Part shown: positions 34,927-42,964 of the stretch, piece after piece
Layout of the letters: each line of letters opens with the position of its first letter
Numbering within the stretch: the stretch's first letter is position 1
Source: Novosphingobium umbonatum
GTDB lineage: Bacteria > Pseudomonadota > Alphaproteobacteria > Sphingomonadales > Sphingomonadaceae
DNA length: 64,000 bases
Assembly: GCF_004005905.1 (NCBI RefSeq)
Contig: NZ_SACO01000004.1
Location: forward strand, 368,684 to 432,683
Reading direction: 5' to 3'
The notes under the pieces: generated by a model
The model's input: the letters and a program-made list of their open reading frames with translations, nothing else
What the model was told of the DNA's origin: nothing
The model's database searches: none
Translations under genes and position numbers: made by a program

Positions 34927-36576
34927 ATGGTAAGCAAAATGTACAAGACCAGCGAGACGGTCGATTTCGTGGTGGTCGGTTCGGGCGCGGCAGGCGGCAT
35001 TATGGCCCGCGAATTGTCCCGCGCGGGCCATAGCGTGGTGTTGATGGAGCAAGGCCCGCGATTGGGGCCTGACCAATTTGAACATGACGAGCTGAAATAC
35101 CGCAACCTGTCGGGCATCACCAACAATCCGGCGACCAACCCGCAGAGTTTCCGCCACACGCCGGATGAAACGGCCAAGCCGATGGATGGCCGCAACCCTT
35201 TGACCTATGCCCGCGTGGTCGGCGGATCGAGCACCCATTTCAACGCCAATTTCTGGCGTCTGCACGAAATCGACTTTATCGAAGGCAGCCGCTGGGGCCC
35301 GATCGAGGGCGCCAGTCTGGTCGACTGGCCGATCACTTACGCAGAACTCGAACCCTATTACACCAAGGTGGAATGGGAAGTGGGCGTGTCGGGTCTGGCC
35401 GGTGCCAGCCCGTTCGACCCTTGGCGGTCCAAGCCCTATCCGATGCCGCCGCTGCCGGTGAAATCTTCCGGCGTGTTGTTTGAACGCGGCGCACGCAAGC
35501 TGGGGCTGCATCCCTTCCCCGCGCCGATGGCGATCAATTCGGTGTTTTACAAAAACCGCCCGCCTTGCGCCCAATGCGGCTTGTGCGGCGGCTTTGGTTG
35601 CGAGGTGATGGCCAAATCCTCCTCGGTATGGACCATGATCCCCGAAGCCGAAGCCACCGGCCGCTGCGAAGTGCGCTCGCTGTCCTATGTGTTCCGCATC
35701 GGCATGGACAAGACAGGCCGCGCCACCGGCGTGCATTATTTCGACGGCAAGAAGGTGGAGCAGTTCCAGAAAGCCCGCGCCGTGGTGGTCTGCGCCAATG
35801 GTTCGGAAACGCCCAAGCTGCTGCTCAATTCGGCCACCAACGGCTTTGAACATGGCCTTGCCAATTCCAGCGGCGCGGTCGGGCGCTATCTGATGTTCAA
35901 CAAGGGCGGCGGGGCCATGGCCCGTTTCGAACACCCGCTCAACGAATATAAGGGCGCCAATGTCACCCGCGTCATGCATGACTTCTATGACAGCGACCCC
36001 AAGCGCGGTTTCTATGGCGGCGGCGGGTTCGATGCGCGTTCGGGCGGGCCGCTGACATGGGGGCAAAGCGTGCCCAAGGGCACGGCTGCTTGGGGGCAGG
36101 GTTTCAAGGAATACCTGGAATCCTATACCTATTGGATGCAATGCGCAGGCCATGGCACATCGCTGGCGCAGGAAAACAACCGCGTGGACATCGATCCGGA
36201 ATTGAAGGATGCCTGGGGCATTCCGGCCATGCGCGTGACCTATAAGGACCACCCCGATGACGTGAAACACGCCAAATGGCAGGTGGAACGCGCGGTGGAA
36301 ATCATGGATGCAGCAGGCGCCTCACAAATCGTGCCGGGCGAAGTGGGCGAGGCCAACGGCGGGGTGCATCTTTTGGGCACCTGCCGCATGGGCAATGATC
36401 CGCGCACATCCGTGGTCGACAAATATAACCGCACCCATGATGTGAAGAACCTGTTCCTCTGCGATGGGTCCAGCATGGTCACATCGGGCCGTGGCCAGCC
36501 CACCCAGACCATCGAGGCGCTGGCTTTCCGTGCCGCCGAATATATCTCGAAATTCGCCAAGGCGAACGAGATCTAG
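34927..36576 (+). CDS. GMC-family FAD-dependent oxidoreductase (dehydrogenase large subunit)
   Basis: 549 residues from the ATG at 34927 after GGAG. The FAD-binding fold is seen at FVVVGSGAAGGIMARELSRAG. RVVGGSSTHFNANFWRL and the C-terminal HLLGTCRMG and SMVTSGRGQPTQTIEAL are GMC signatures. The cysteine stretch CAQCGLCGGFGC may bind an iron-sulfur cluster, as in related membrane dehydrogenases. It pairs with the preceding small subunit and probably oxidises a sugar or sugar alcohol in the periplasm. The cytochrome c subunit common in three-subunit enzymes is not next to it. A strong terminator follows. Confidence 0.9.
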   Translation: MVSKMYKTSETVDFVVVGSGAAGGIMARELSRAGHSVVLMEQGPRLGPDQFEHDELKYRNLSGITNNPATNPQSFRHTPDETAKPMDGRNPLTYARVVGGSSTHFNANFWRLHEIDFIEGSRWGPIEGASLVDWPITYAELEPYYTKVEWEVGVSGLAGASPFDPWRSKPYPMPPLPVKSSGVLFERGARKLGLHPFPAPMAINSVFYKNRPPCAQCGLCGGFGCEVMAKSSSVWTMIPEAEATGRCEVRSLSYVFRIGMDKTGRATGVHYFDGKKVEQFQKARAVVVCANGSETPKLLLNSATNGFEHGLANSSGAVGRYLMFNKGGGAMARFEHPLNEYKGANVTRVMHDFYDSDPKRGFYGGGGFDARSGGPLTWGQSVPKGTAAWGQGFKEYLESYTYWMQCAGHGTSLAQENNRVDIDPELKDAWGIPAMRVTYKDHPDDVKHAKWQVERAVEIMDAAGASQIVPGEVGEANGGVHLLGTCRMGNDPRTSVVDKYNRTHDVKNLFLCDGSSMVTSGRGQPTQTIEALAFRAAEYISKFAKANEI

Positions 36577-36587
36577 GCGCGATGAAG

Positions 36588-36619
36588 CATCCCCTGCCTG
36601 TCCGGTCAGGCAGGGGATG
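36588..36619. terminator. Bidirectional hairpin terminator between convergent genes
   Basis: CATCCCCTGCCTG and CAGGCAGGGGATG pair perfectly over 13 bp around a 6-nt loop. It sits between the GMC gene and the convergent ceramidase-like gene and can serve both. Confidence 0.75.
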
Positions 36620-36642
36620 TTACGCGTCTTTGACGCTTCGGG

Positions 36643-37950
36643 TCACCGCGCCTTTTGCAAGGCTTGCAGACCTTTGACGATGGCCTGTGGCGCGCATCCG
36701 GCCCGCACTGGCGAGCCCATCACGGCATGGGTCGGCTTGGCATAGGCGCCGTCATGCAACACATAGCCTACCGCGCCTGCGGTCATGGTCACCACGCTCA
36801 CCGGTTGGGGGCCGAGCGCGGTCTTGACCTGCTGCCCCACCAATGTGCCCAGATCCGCCCCAACGCCCGCCAGCGTCACTGGCCCCAAACGCAGCAGCGA
36901 AAGCGGGATGATCGCCTCACCATTAGGCACTTCTTCCAAGGAGCCATCCGCATTGCGCTTGCGCTTCACCGCAGGGCACACCGCCTGACCTGACGCGGCG
37001 ATCAAAGGCGCGCTGTCCTGCATAGCCATCGGTAACTTCAGCGTATCGACCACCGACACAGCCAAGGAACGCGCCTGCACGTCCAGCAAGGCCCAGCCCG
37101 CCGCGCCCTCATCCTTGGCCGCCAGCCCTCCGGCGTCGGCCTGCAGGGATTTATATTGGCTCAACTGGTCGCCTTCCGCCCCTGCGGCAAACAGCACCAC
37201 CGGCGCGGTGCCCCTCTCCTCCAGCAAGGCCGACACCGCACCGGGCAGGTCGCCGGTCACTTCCAGCCCGTCGGGGCGGGTCATGCTGCGAAACATCACC
37301 TCGGCATGGGTGGCATAATCCACCAGTAGGGCAATCGGCTTGCCATCTGTGGCCAAGACCCGAACCACATCCAGCGACTTGTCGGAAGGGGCCAAGGGAT
37401 CGCCGGTCTTGGTGCCGGTGCTGGCCTCGCCATTGTTGATATTCACCCAGCCCTTGCCGCGCGCAAAGCCGATTCGGGCGGGAACCTGCGCCTTGATCGC
37501 CTGTTCCACCGCGCTCACCGCTGCCGAACGAATGGCGGCCATATCCTTGGCCTGTTGCGGGCTGGGCTGGTTGCCATGGAAAAACACCAAGGGGTTGGAA
37601 TGGGTATGGGTGGCAAAGACCAGCACTTGTGCTGGCGCCACGCCCGCTGCCTTGGCCACCGCCTCGACCATGGCGGCGGGTTCGGGCACATTCACATTCT
37701 CGATGCTGACCAGCGCCACTTTGTGCGAACCATCGGCCAGCACCAGCGCCCGCACAAACAGCCGGTCATGCACGCCGACAAAGGGCTGATCATGCGGGGA
37801 GGATGGCGAGGCGTAAGGGAATGCGTCGGGAGCAGGCGTAATATCCACCTTGGCCGCACCCGCGGACAAGGCGGCCAGCGCGGGCTTGGCCATACCCAGA
37901 GCCATGGCCGAACCGGCCAGAACAAGCGCCACACGGATAGTCTGTTTCAT
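36643..37950 (-). CDS. Exported neutral/alkaline ceramidase-family hydrolase (N-terminal-domain type)
   Basis: 435 residues with a signal peptide (MKQTIRVALVLAGSAMALGM, cleavage near ALA). Family features are AGAAKVDITPAP near the mature N-terminus, VLVFATHTHSNPLVFFHG with the zinc-binding histidines, LLVDYATHAEV, and LFAAGAEGDQ. Such short proteins have only the ceramidase catalytic domain and act on varied amides or esters, so true ceramidase activity is uncertain. It lies 34 bp downstream of an exported alpha/beta hydrolase on the same strand, at the end of a long reverse-strand esterase set. Confidence 0.8.
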   Translation of the reverse strand: MKQTIRVALVLAGSAMALGMAKPALAALSAGAAKVDITPAPDAFPYASPSSPHDQPFVGVHDRLFVRALVLADGSHKVALVSIENVNVPEPAAMVEAVAKAAGVAPAQVLVFATHTHSNPLVFFHGNQPSPQQAKDMAAIRSAAVSAVEQAIKAQVPARIGFARGKGWVNINNGEASTGTKTGDPLAPSDKSLDVVRVLATDGKPIALLVDYATHAEVMFRSMTRPDGLEVTGDLPGAVSALLEERGTAPVVLFAAGAEGDQLSQYKSLQADAGGLAAKDEGAAGWALLDVQARSLAVSVVDTLKLPMAMQDSAPLIAASGQAVCPAVKRKRNADGSLEEVPNGEAIIPLSLLRLGPVTLAGVGADLGTLVGQQVKTALGPQPVSVVTMTAGAVGYVLHDGAYAKPTHAVMGSPVRAGCAPQAIVKGLQALQKAR

Positions 37951-37984
37951 TGCTGTAATCCCTGAATATCAGCGCGTAGACCGG

Positions 37985-39364
37985 TCATGGCAGGAACCGC
38001 CCGGCCTTGCTCACCCAGCCGTCGATATAGTCATAGGTGGTCTTGATCGTGTCGCCAAACTGGCCGGGCGTCTTTTCGCAGGGCTTGCAAGGGGTATAGA
38101 CATGGGTGGCCCCTTCGATGAAGGCTACCGACTTGTCCTTGGATGCGGCATGTTCCCAGATGGTTTCGGCCGCCAGACCTTCCCACCCGCCGGTCATGCC
38201 CAAAGCCAGAACGGGCACGCTGATCTTTTCGACATTGCCAACCGGATTGGCATAATTGGATTGCCAGACCACACCCTTGATTTCGCTGGTCTCGCCATAG
38301 GAAAATTCGGGCGTGGTGCGCGTGGCATAGCTGGACAGATAATTGTCCACCGTGGTGCGCAAGGCGCCCCGCATGAAGGAGGGCGAGAGGTTTTCCTTGG
38401 TCATGGCAGGGCGCAGCGAGCGGATCACCTCCACCGTGGTCGAACCATCGGCATGGAGCAAAATATGCGCCTGTTTCGAGCGCGAGAGCAGGCGCGTATC
38501 CTGCGAATACAGCTTGTTGTTGAAACCGATGAAGGAAGCGCCCGCCACGGTGAAGGGTTCGTCATCGGTAAAATCGCCCTTGCCCGCCCTGATCGCGGCA
38601 GCACGCGCCTGTGCGGCGGCCAGAATGGCCATATTGCGGCGGCTTTCGGCGGCAAGGAAACTCTTGGTAAAACCGGCGCTATAGGTCGATCCGGTGACCT
38701 TGAAGCCGTTCTTGGGGTTAAACATATCCAGCGCGGGATCGAGCAGGGTGCCCTTGGCCACGCCATGGACCGCCGGATCGATGCTCAGCAAGCTCATCGT
38801 CGATTGGCCCCAGTTGGAATCGGCCATCACAATGCCATCGGCCTTGGGCAGGCCTTGCAGATTGTCGGGGCAGCGGTGGATCTTCTCCGCGCCCTGACAG
38901 GCGGCAACGCCCCCTTCGGCCACCATTTGATAGGCGGTCATCACCGTATTCCCGCCGCTATGCCCGAACAGCAGAACTGTCTTCACGCCTGCGAGGCCGC
39001 GCAGATAACCCACGCCCGCCTTGGCCTCCAGCAGCACCTTGTCCAGCGCGCCATCGTCGAAAATGCCGCTCTTGCTGGTCGAATTGTTGGCGCAAAGCAC
39101 CAGATAGCCCCGCTTTGACAATTCGGTGCAGGCGGAGAAATTGGTATAGTCCCCGCTGGCATGCATCACGAAAAAGGCGATCGAGGATTTCGGTCCCTTT
39201 TCTGCAGGTTCAAACAACACGCCCGGCACGCCCGAGGCCAGTCGCACAAAGCGGGCATGTTCGGGCGTCCATGGGGCCTGCTGGCCAAATTGCGCCGATG
39301 CCGGGCTGGTCAGAGCCGCCCCCGTCATCATGCCCGCCAAAGCCCAACGCAGAATCGCTTTCAT
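37985..39364 (-). CDS. Exported alpha/beta hydrolase
   Basis: 459 residues from the ATG at 39364, which has GGAG nearby and starts a signal peptide (MKAILRWALAGMMTGAALTS, cleavage after ASAQ). The nucleophile elbow VLLFGHSGGNTVM carries the probable catalytic Ser, and GATHVYTPC near the C-terminus offers the His. CKPCEKTPGQ may form a disulfide. The cap region is long. It is probably an esterase acting in the periplasm with the tannase-family neighbour. No close functional family is recognised. Confidence 0.75.
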   Translation of the reverse strand: MKAILRWALAGMMTGAALTSPASAQFGQQAPWTPEHARFVRLASGVPGVLFEPAEKGPKSSIAFFVMHASGDYTNFSACTELSKRGYLVLCANNSTSKSGIFDDGALDKVLLEAKAGVGYLRGLAGVKTVLLFGHSGGNTVMTAYQMVAEGGVAACQGAEKIHRCPDNLQGLPKADGIVMADSNWGQSTMSLLSIDPAVHGVAKGTLLDPALDMFNPKNGFKVTGSTYSAGFTKSFLAAESRRNMAILAAAQARAAAIRAGKGDFTDDEPFTVAGASFIGFNNKLYSQDTRLLSRSKQAHILLHADGSTTVEVIRSLRPAMTKENLSPSFMRGALRTTVDNYLSSYATRTTPEFSYGETSEIKGVVWQSNYANPVGNVEKISVPVLALGMTGGWEGLAAETIWEHAASKDKSVAFIEGATHVYTPCKPCEKTPGQFGDTIKTTYDYIDGWVSKAGRFLP

Positions 39365-39391
39365 GCTCACCACTCCATCAACATCTTGCGC

Positions 39392-39414
39392 TTGCCCTAA
39401 AGAGGTCAGGGCAA
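39392..39414 (-). terminator. Short hairpin between tannase and alpha/beta-hydrolase genes
   Basis: TTGCCCT and AGGGCAA form a perfect 7-bp stem with a 9-nt loop in the 90-bp gap. It lacks a U-tract, so termination is only possible. Confidence 0.35.
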
Positions 39415-39454
39415 CCGAAACTAAACCGTTCAAAGAAAACAATGCCCCGCGCGT

Positions 39455-41050
39455 TTACGACGGTCGGCAGGCATAGCTGGCCGCATTGGTGACCGGCCCC
39501 TTGCCGTCATGCACCGCCACATCGGGATAGAAGCAGAGCGGATAGGTCGCCTTGACCTCGCCCTGCTCCAGCTTGCTGGCCATGCGCGGCTGACGCCCCG
39601 CCTTGCGGTCCACCCAGTCATCAATCGCGGCCAATTTGTCCCATGAGTCACAGCCCTCGCCGCCGCCGCAATGGTTCATGCCGGGCATGATGAACAGGCG
39701 GGCATAATGGTCGCCCTTGGGCCCGATCCTGTCCTTTACCCGTTCCAGATAGGACACCAGCTCCGCCGGATTATGGTAATCCTGCGTACCGACATAGAGC
39801 AGCAAGCGCCCGCCCCGCGCCGCAAAAGCGGTCAGGTCATCATCGGCCATCAACAGGCCCTTCAGCCTGTCGCGTGCCTGCGCGATATCCCTGTTCCAAT
39901 CGAGCGAGGAGGGTTGCCAATCGGTCCGATTAAACGCGGCATAGCGGAACAGATCGGCCGCATTGGAGAATTCGCGCGTGCCGACAAAGGGCCGCCATTC
40001 CAGCTCTGATCCCAGCGCCGGCCCGGGGAAGATCACTCGCCCCGCGCCATCGACCGGCCCGCGATAGATTTGCCGCACCAGCGCGACTTGGCCCATCGTC
40101 AGGCAATCGGGCCCATCGGCTCCTTTGCACGCGACAAGCTGCGGATCGAATTGGCAAGCCGCCGGATTTTCCACATAGCCCAGTTGACTGCCCACCGGCC
40201 CCGCGCAAGCCTTCATCACCGCGCCATGCAGCGCCGCCAGCTTGCTATCCGACAAAGCCAGCGCCGGATCACGCGACACCAGCCAACCGGGCCACAATTG
40301 CGCGGCATTGAAATCGACCAGCGGGTTGGGCGGCGCGCCTGCGACAATGCCATCATAATCCTGCGGGAAACGCTTGGCCTCGATCAGCCCTTGCAAGCCG
40401 CCCAGCGAACATCCGATCCAATAGGACCAGCGCGGCGCCTTGCCATAATAGGCCGTGGCAAAAGCCTTGGCCGCCACGGTCATCAGATGGTTGGCGCGCC
40501 AGGCATAGTCCTGCAACAATTCGGGCTGGTTCAGCAGGAATTTCCCGCCATGGCCCAGTGGGCCTTCGCTGTCATGGCCTGTATCATTGCCCGCCACAGC
40601 ATAGCCGCGTGCCAGCCCTGCCTGCATATTGGCCAAGGGCAAAGTGCCGCCCCAGCCAAAATTGCCCACGCCCAGAAATTTCCCGTTCCAGTCATGCGCC
40701 GGCAGCCAGATTTCCACCCTGATAGCAGAGACGGGACTAGGCTTCATCGTGGCGCGGATACGGCAGAATTCAGGATTGGGCCCCGCCTGCTGACCGGTGA
40801 TGCTCATGCCCGCCGACAGGCTCTCGCCCCTTGGCAGGGCACCTGCCGCGACGGCTTTGATCTCCAGACCAACGGCCTTCACCCCCAGCAAAGCACCAGC
40901 CTGTTTGGCCAGAGCGCCGCAGCCTTGCACCGGTTGTGCCGGTGGGGGCGGAGGCGGCGGGGGGGTAAAACCGACAGGTGGTGTCTGGGCGTGGACCAGC
41001 GACGAAAGGGCCGAAACGACCAGCGCCGCACCATAGGCAAGCGCCCGCAT
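39455..41050 (-). CDS. Exported tannase/feruloyl esterase family protein
   Basis: 531 residues from the ATG at 41050, which shares one base with the stop of the upstream gene (TGATG). A signal peptide ends near SLVHAQ, followed by a proline run (GFTPPPPPPPP) as a linker. The catalytic motif WIGCSLGGLQG has Ser preceded by Cys, as in the CS-D-HC arrangement of this family, and MPGMNHCGGGEGCDSWD supplies the His and its paired Cys. These enzymes release gallic or hydroxycinnamic acids from esters. Its neighbours (GlcG-like, PepSY, TBDR) suggest a locus for an esterified aromatic or catechol compound. Confidence 0.88.
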   Translation of the reverse strand: MRALAYGAALVVSALSSLVHAQTPPVGFTPPPPPPPPAQPVQGCGALAKQAGALLGVKAVGLEIKAVAAGALPRGESLSAGMSITGQQAGPNPEFCRIRATMKPSPVSAIRVEIWLPAHDWNGKFLGVGNFGWGGTLPLANMQAGLARGYAVAGNDTGHDSEGPLGHGGKFLLNQPELLQDYAWRANHLMTVAAKAFATAYYGKAPRWSYWIGCSLGGLQGLIEAKRFPQDYDGIVAGAPPNPLVDFNAAQLWPGWLVSRDPALALSDSKLAALHGAVMKACAGPVGSQLGYVENPAACQFDPQLVACKGADGPDCLTMGQVALVRQIYRGPVDGAGRVIFPGPALGSELEWRPFVGTREFSNAADLFRYAAFNRTDWQPSSLDWNRDIAQARDRLKGLLMADDDLTAFAARGGRLLLYVGTQDYHNPAELVSYLERVKDRIGPKGDHYARLFIMPGMNHCGGGEGCDSWDKLAAIDDWVDRKAGRQPRMASKLEQGEVKATYPLCFYPDVAVHDGKGPVTNAASYACRPS

Positions 41051-41637
41051 CACAGCCGCCCCTGCACCGCCGCAGCCCCTGCCGCAGCGCAAGCCTCGTC
41101 CTGCTGCCCCGTGGCGCCGCTGACCCCGATCCCACCCAGCACGCGCCCGCCCTTTATCAGCGGAACCGCGCCGGGCATGCCCACCATATAGGGTTTGAAC
41201 GCCGCCAAAGTCGCGCCATCCTGTGCCCGCAACCTTTCCTGCACCACAGAAGTGGGCACGGCGAAAGCCGCCGCCGCACTGGCCTTGCGCGTGCCGGAGA
41301 AAATCCTGCCCGGTCGCGCCTTGTCACCGGTCAGCCCGACCAGCAGATTGCCCTGACTGCCCACCACAGCCGCGCCCACGGCAAGGCCATCCTTCGCGCA
41401 TTGGGCAATCGCGGCCTGTGCAGCGGCCAACGCCACCACCAGCGAGGGCCCTTCAACCAGATCGGGCATGAGCGGCGGCGGAGATCCCGCAGGACGGGGC
41501 GGCGCGATCATCGCGCTGATCGGCGGGGGTGGCATATCGCCGGGCAAGGCGGTCACCGGTGCCTGCGCCATGGCAGGCGCGGCCAACACGCATGAAACAG
41601 CGGCGAATATCGCTCTACGGCTCATCTGCTTGCCCAT
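41050..41637 (-). CDS. Exported GlcG/HbpS-like protein
   Basis: About 195 residues. An ATG at 41637 has GGAAAGG at suitable spacing; an ATG at 41643 overlaps the upstream stop (ATGA) and is an alternative. A signal peptide (SRRAIFAAVSCVLAAPAMAQ) is followed by a proline-rich segment and a GlcG/HbpS domain (VVALAAAQAAIAQC, VVGSQGNLLVGLTGD, GGIGVSGATGQQDEACA). HbpS homologues bind haem; others of this fold have unknown roles. It is tightly coupled between the PepSY and tannase genes. Confidence 0.8.
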   Translation of the reverse strand: MGKQMSRRAIFAAVSCVLAAPAMAQAPVTALPGDMPPPPISAMIAPPRPAGSPPPLMPDLVEGPSLVVALAAAQAAIAQCAKDGLAVGAAVVGSQGNLLVGLTGDKARPGRIFSGTRKASAAAAFAVPTSVVQERLRAQDGATLAAFKPYMVGMPGAVPLIKGGRVLGGIGVSGATGQQDEACAAAGAAAVQGRL

Positions 41638-41639
41638 CG

Positions 41640-42830
41640 TCATCCTTTCCAGAAAAAGCCCGCGCGGCCCGTGTCCCGTCGACGGCGCCACATATCGAAA
41701 TAGATCACCACGCCCGAAACGGTCAGATAGAGCAGCGCCAGACCCGACAGCAGCGTCATCACGCGGGCCGGAACACCCAGCAGATAGCCCGAATGGAAAT
41801 GCTTCACCCATTCATGAACATTCATGCCAAAGGGGAACTGGCTGTCGGGGTAATGGGGCGCTTCCAGACTCATCGGCGCGCCATTGGCCAGATTGAACAC
41901 CAACTGGCGGGTCACTTCCTCGCCGGTCACTACGGCCACCTGTTGATAGCCATAATAATTGCGCAGGCGTAGCGACCGCAGGGGAACGTCCTTGTCCGAC
42001 GCAGCCACGACAGCAACCGCCGCCTTGGCCATGGCGGGCACATGATCCAGCGCCACCAACTCGGCCTCATGCTTGGGTGGGCGGGGCACAAAGGTGTGAT
42101 AGGTGCTTTCAAACCCCAGCATCGTCCCCGACAGCACCGTGCAGGCCAGAAGCAGCGCGCTGGCTACCGCAATCGAGCGATGCAGCGCCCGCCACGTGCC
42201 GCCCGCCTTCCAGAACGGATGGGGCTTCTTGATCTTGCGGCGCATCTGATACAGCGCCCAATAATGCTTGAGGCCGGTAAACATCAGCGCGATCAGCACC
42301 AGACCTGCGGCAAATTCGATATAGACCCCCGGCTTGTCACCACGCCATAGCGTAACTGAAGGGCCCCAGAATCGGTGCCATTCCTTCAAGGTCTGGCGCA
42401 AGGAGCGTGGCGGATAGGTCGGCTTGACCTCGACGCCTGCCAGCGCCTTGCCGCTGGCCACATCCACCGCGACCATATCCTTGCCATAGCGGCCCTGCCC
42501 GATCAGCCGACCATCGACCATGCGCAATTCGACAAAGTCGGGCGCGGCATCGGGCCGCTGTTGGCGCAAACCATCGGCCACGCGCGCCATAGCCTCCGGC
42601 ACATCCAATCCGGCGGGCAAGGTCTGTCCGCTAAAATCGGCGGCGGTGACCGCATTATAATCGCCATTGCCGAATTTGCCCTCATTGATGGACTGCATCG
42701 TCACATCGCTTTCCGGCGCGGCGCGGCCAATGGCCCATAGGTCCAGCGCCTCGATCATGGTGCCGCTGGCTGCCAGATAGAACAGCAACAGGCTTCCCAG
42801 AATGGCGATGATGCGGTGGTATTGACGCAT
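41640..42830 (-). CDS. PepSY-associated transmembrane protein
   Basis: 396 residues with four likely helices: near 7-26, 170-187, 220-240 and 355-378. PepSY-type periplasmic segments lie between them. The pattern YHRIIAILGSLLLFYLAASG, LKEWHRFWG, LHRSIAVASALLLACTVLSG and HEWVKHFHSGYLLG fits the PiuB/PepSY-TM family, whose conserved His may bind haem. Such proteins often sit beside TBDRs and are thought to reduce imported ferric complexes in the periplasm. The TBDR gene lies upstream, separated by a hairpin. Confidence 0.85.
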   Translation of the reverse strand: MRQYHRIIAILGSLLLFYLAASGTMIEALDLWAIGRAAPESDVTMQSINEGKFGNGDYNAVTAADFSGQTLPAGLDVPEAMARVADGLRQQRPDAAPDFVELRMVDGRLIGQGRYGKDMVAVDVASGKALAGVEVKPTYPPRSLRQTLKEWHRFWGPSVTLWRGDKPGVYIEFAAGLVLIALMFTGLKHYWALYQMRRKIKKPHPFWKAGGTWRALHRSIAVASALLLACTVLSGTMLGFESTYHTFVPRPPKHEAELVALDHVPAMAKAAVAVVAASDKDVPLRSLRLRNYYGYQQVAVVTGEEVTRQLVFNLANGAPMSLEAPHYPDSQFPFGMNVHEWVKHFHSGYLLGVPARVMTLLSGLALLYLTVSGVVIYFDMWRRRRDTGRAGFFWKG

Positions 42831-42914
42831 GGCTGGTGTGAGTCTCGCATTGCGGCGGACAAAGGCGCTATTTCAAACCCCTGCCCGCCCGATAGAAAAG
42901 CGATTGAAGCGGCA

Positions 42915-42956
42915 AGGACCGGCCCGTAACCTTGGCAAGGGCTGCAAGCCGGTCCT
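42915..42956 (-). terminator. Hairpin terminator after the fifth TBDR
   Basis: AGGACCGGC and GCCGGTCCT pair perfectly (9 bp) around a 24-nt loop just past the TBDR stop at 42965. It separates the receptor from the PepSY gene transcript, at least partly. Confidence 0.6.
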
Positions 42957-42964
42957 ACTCTGCC

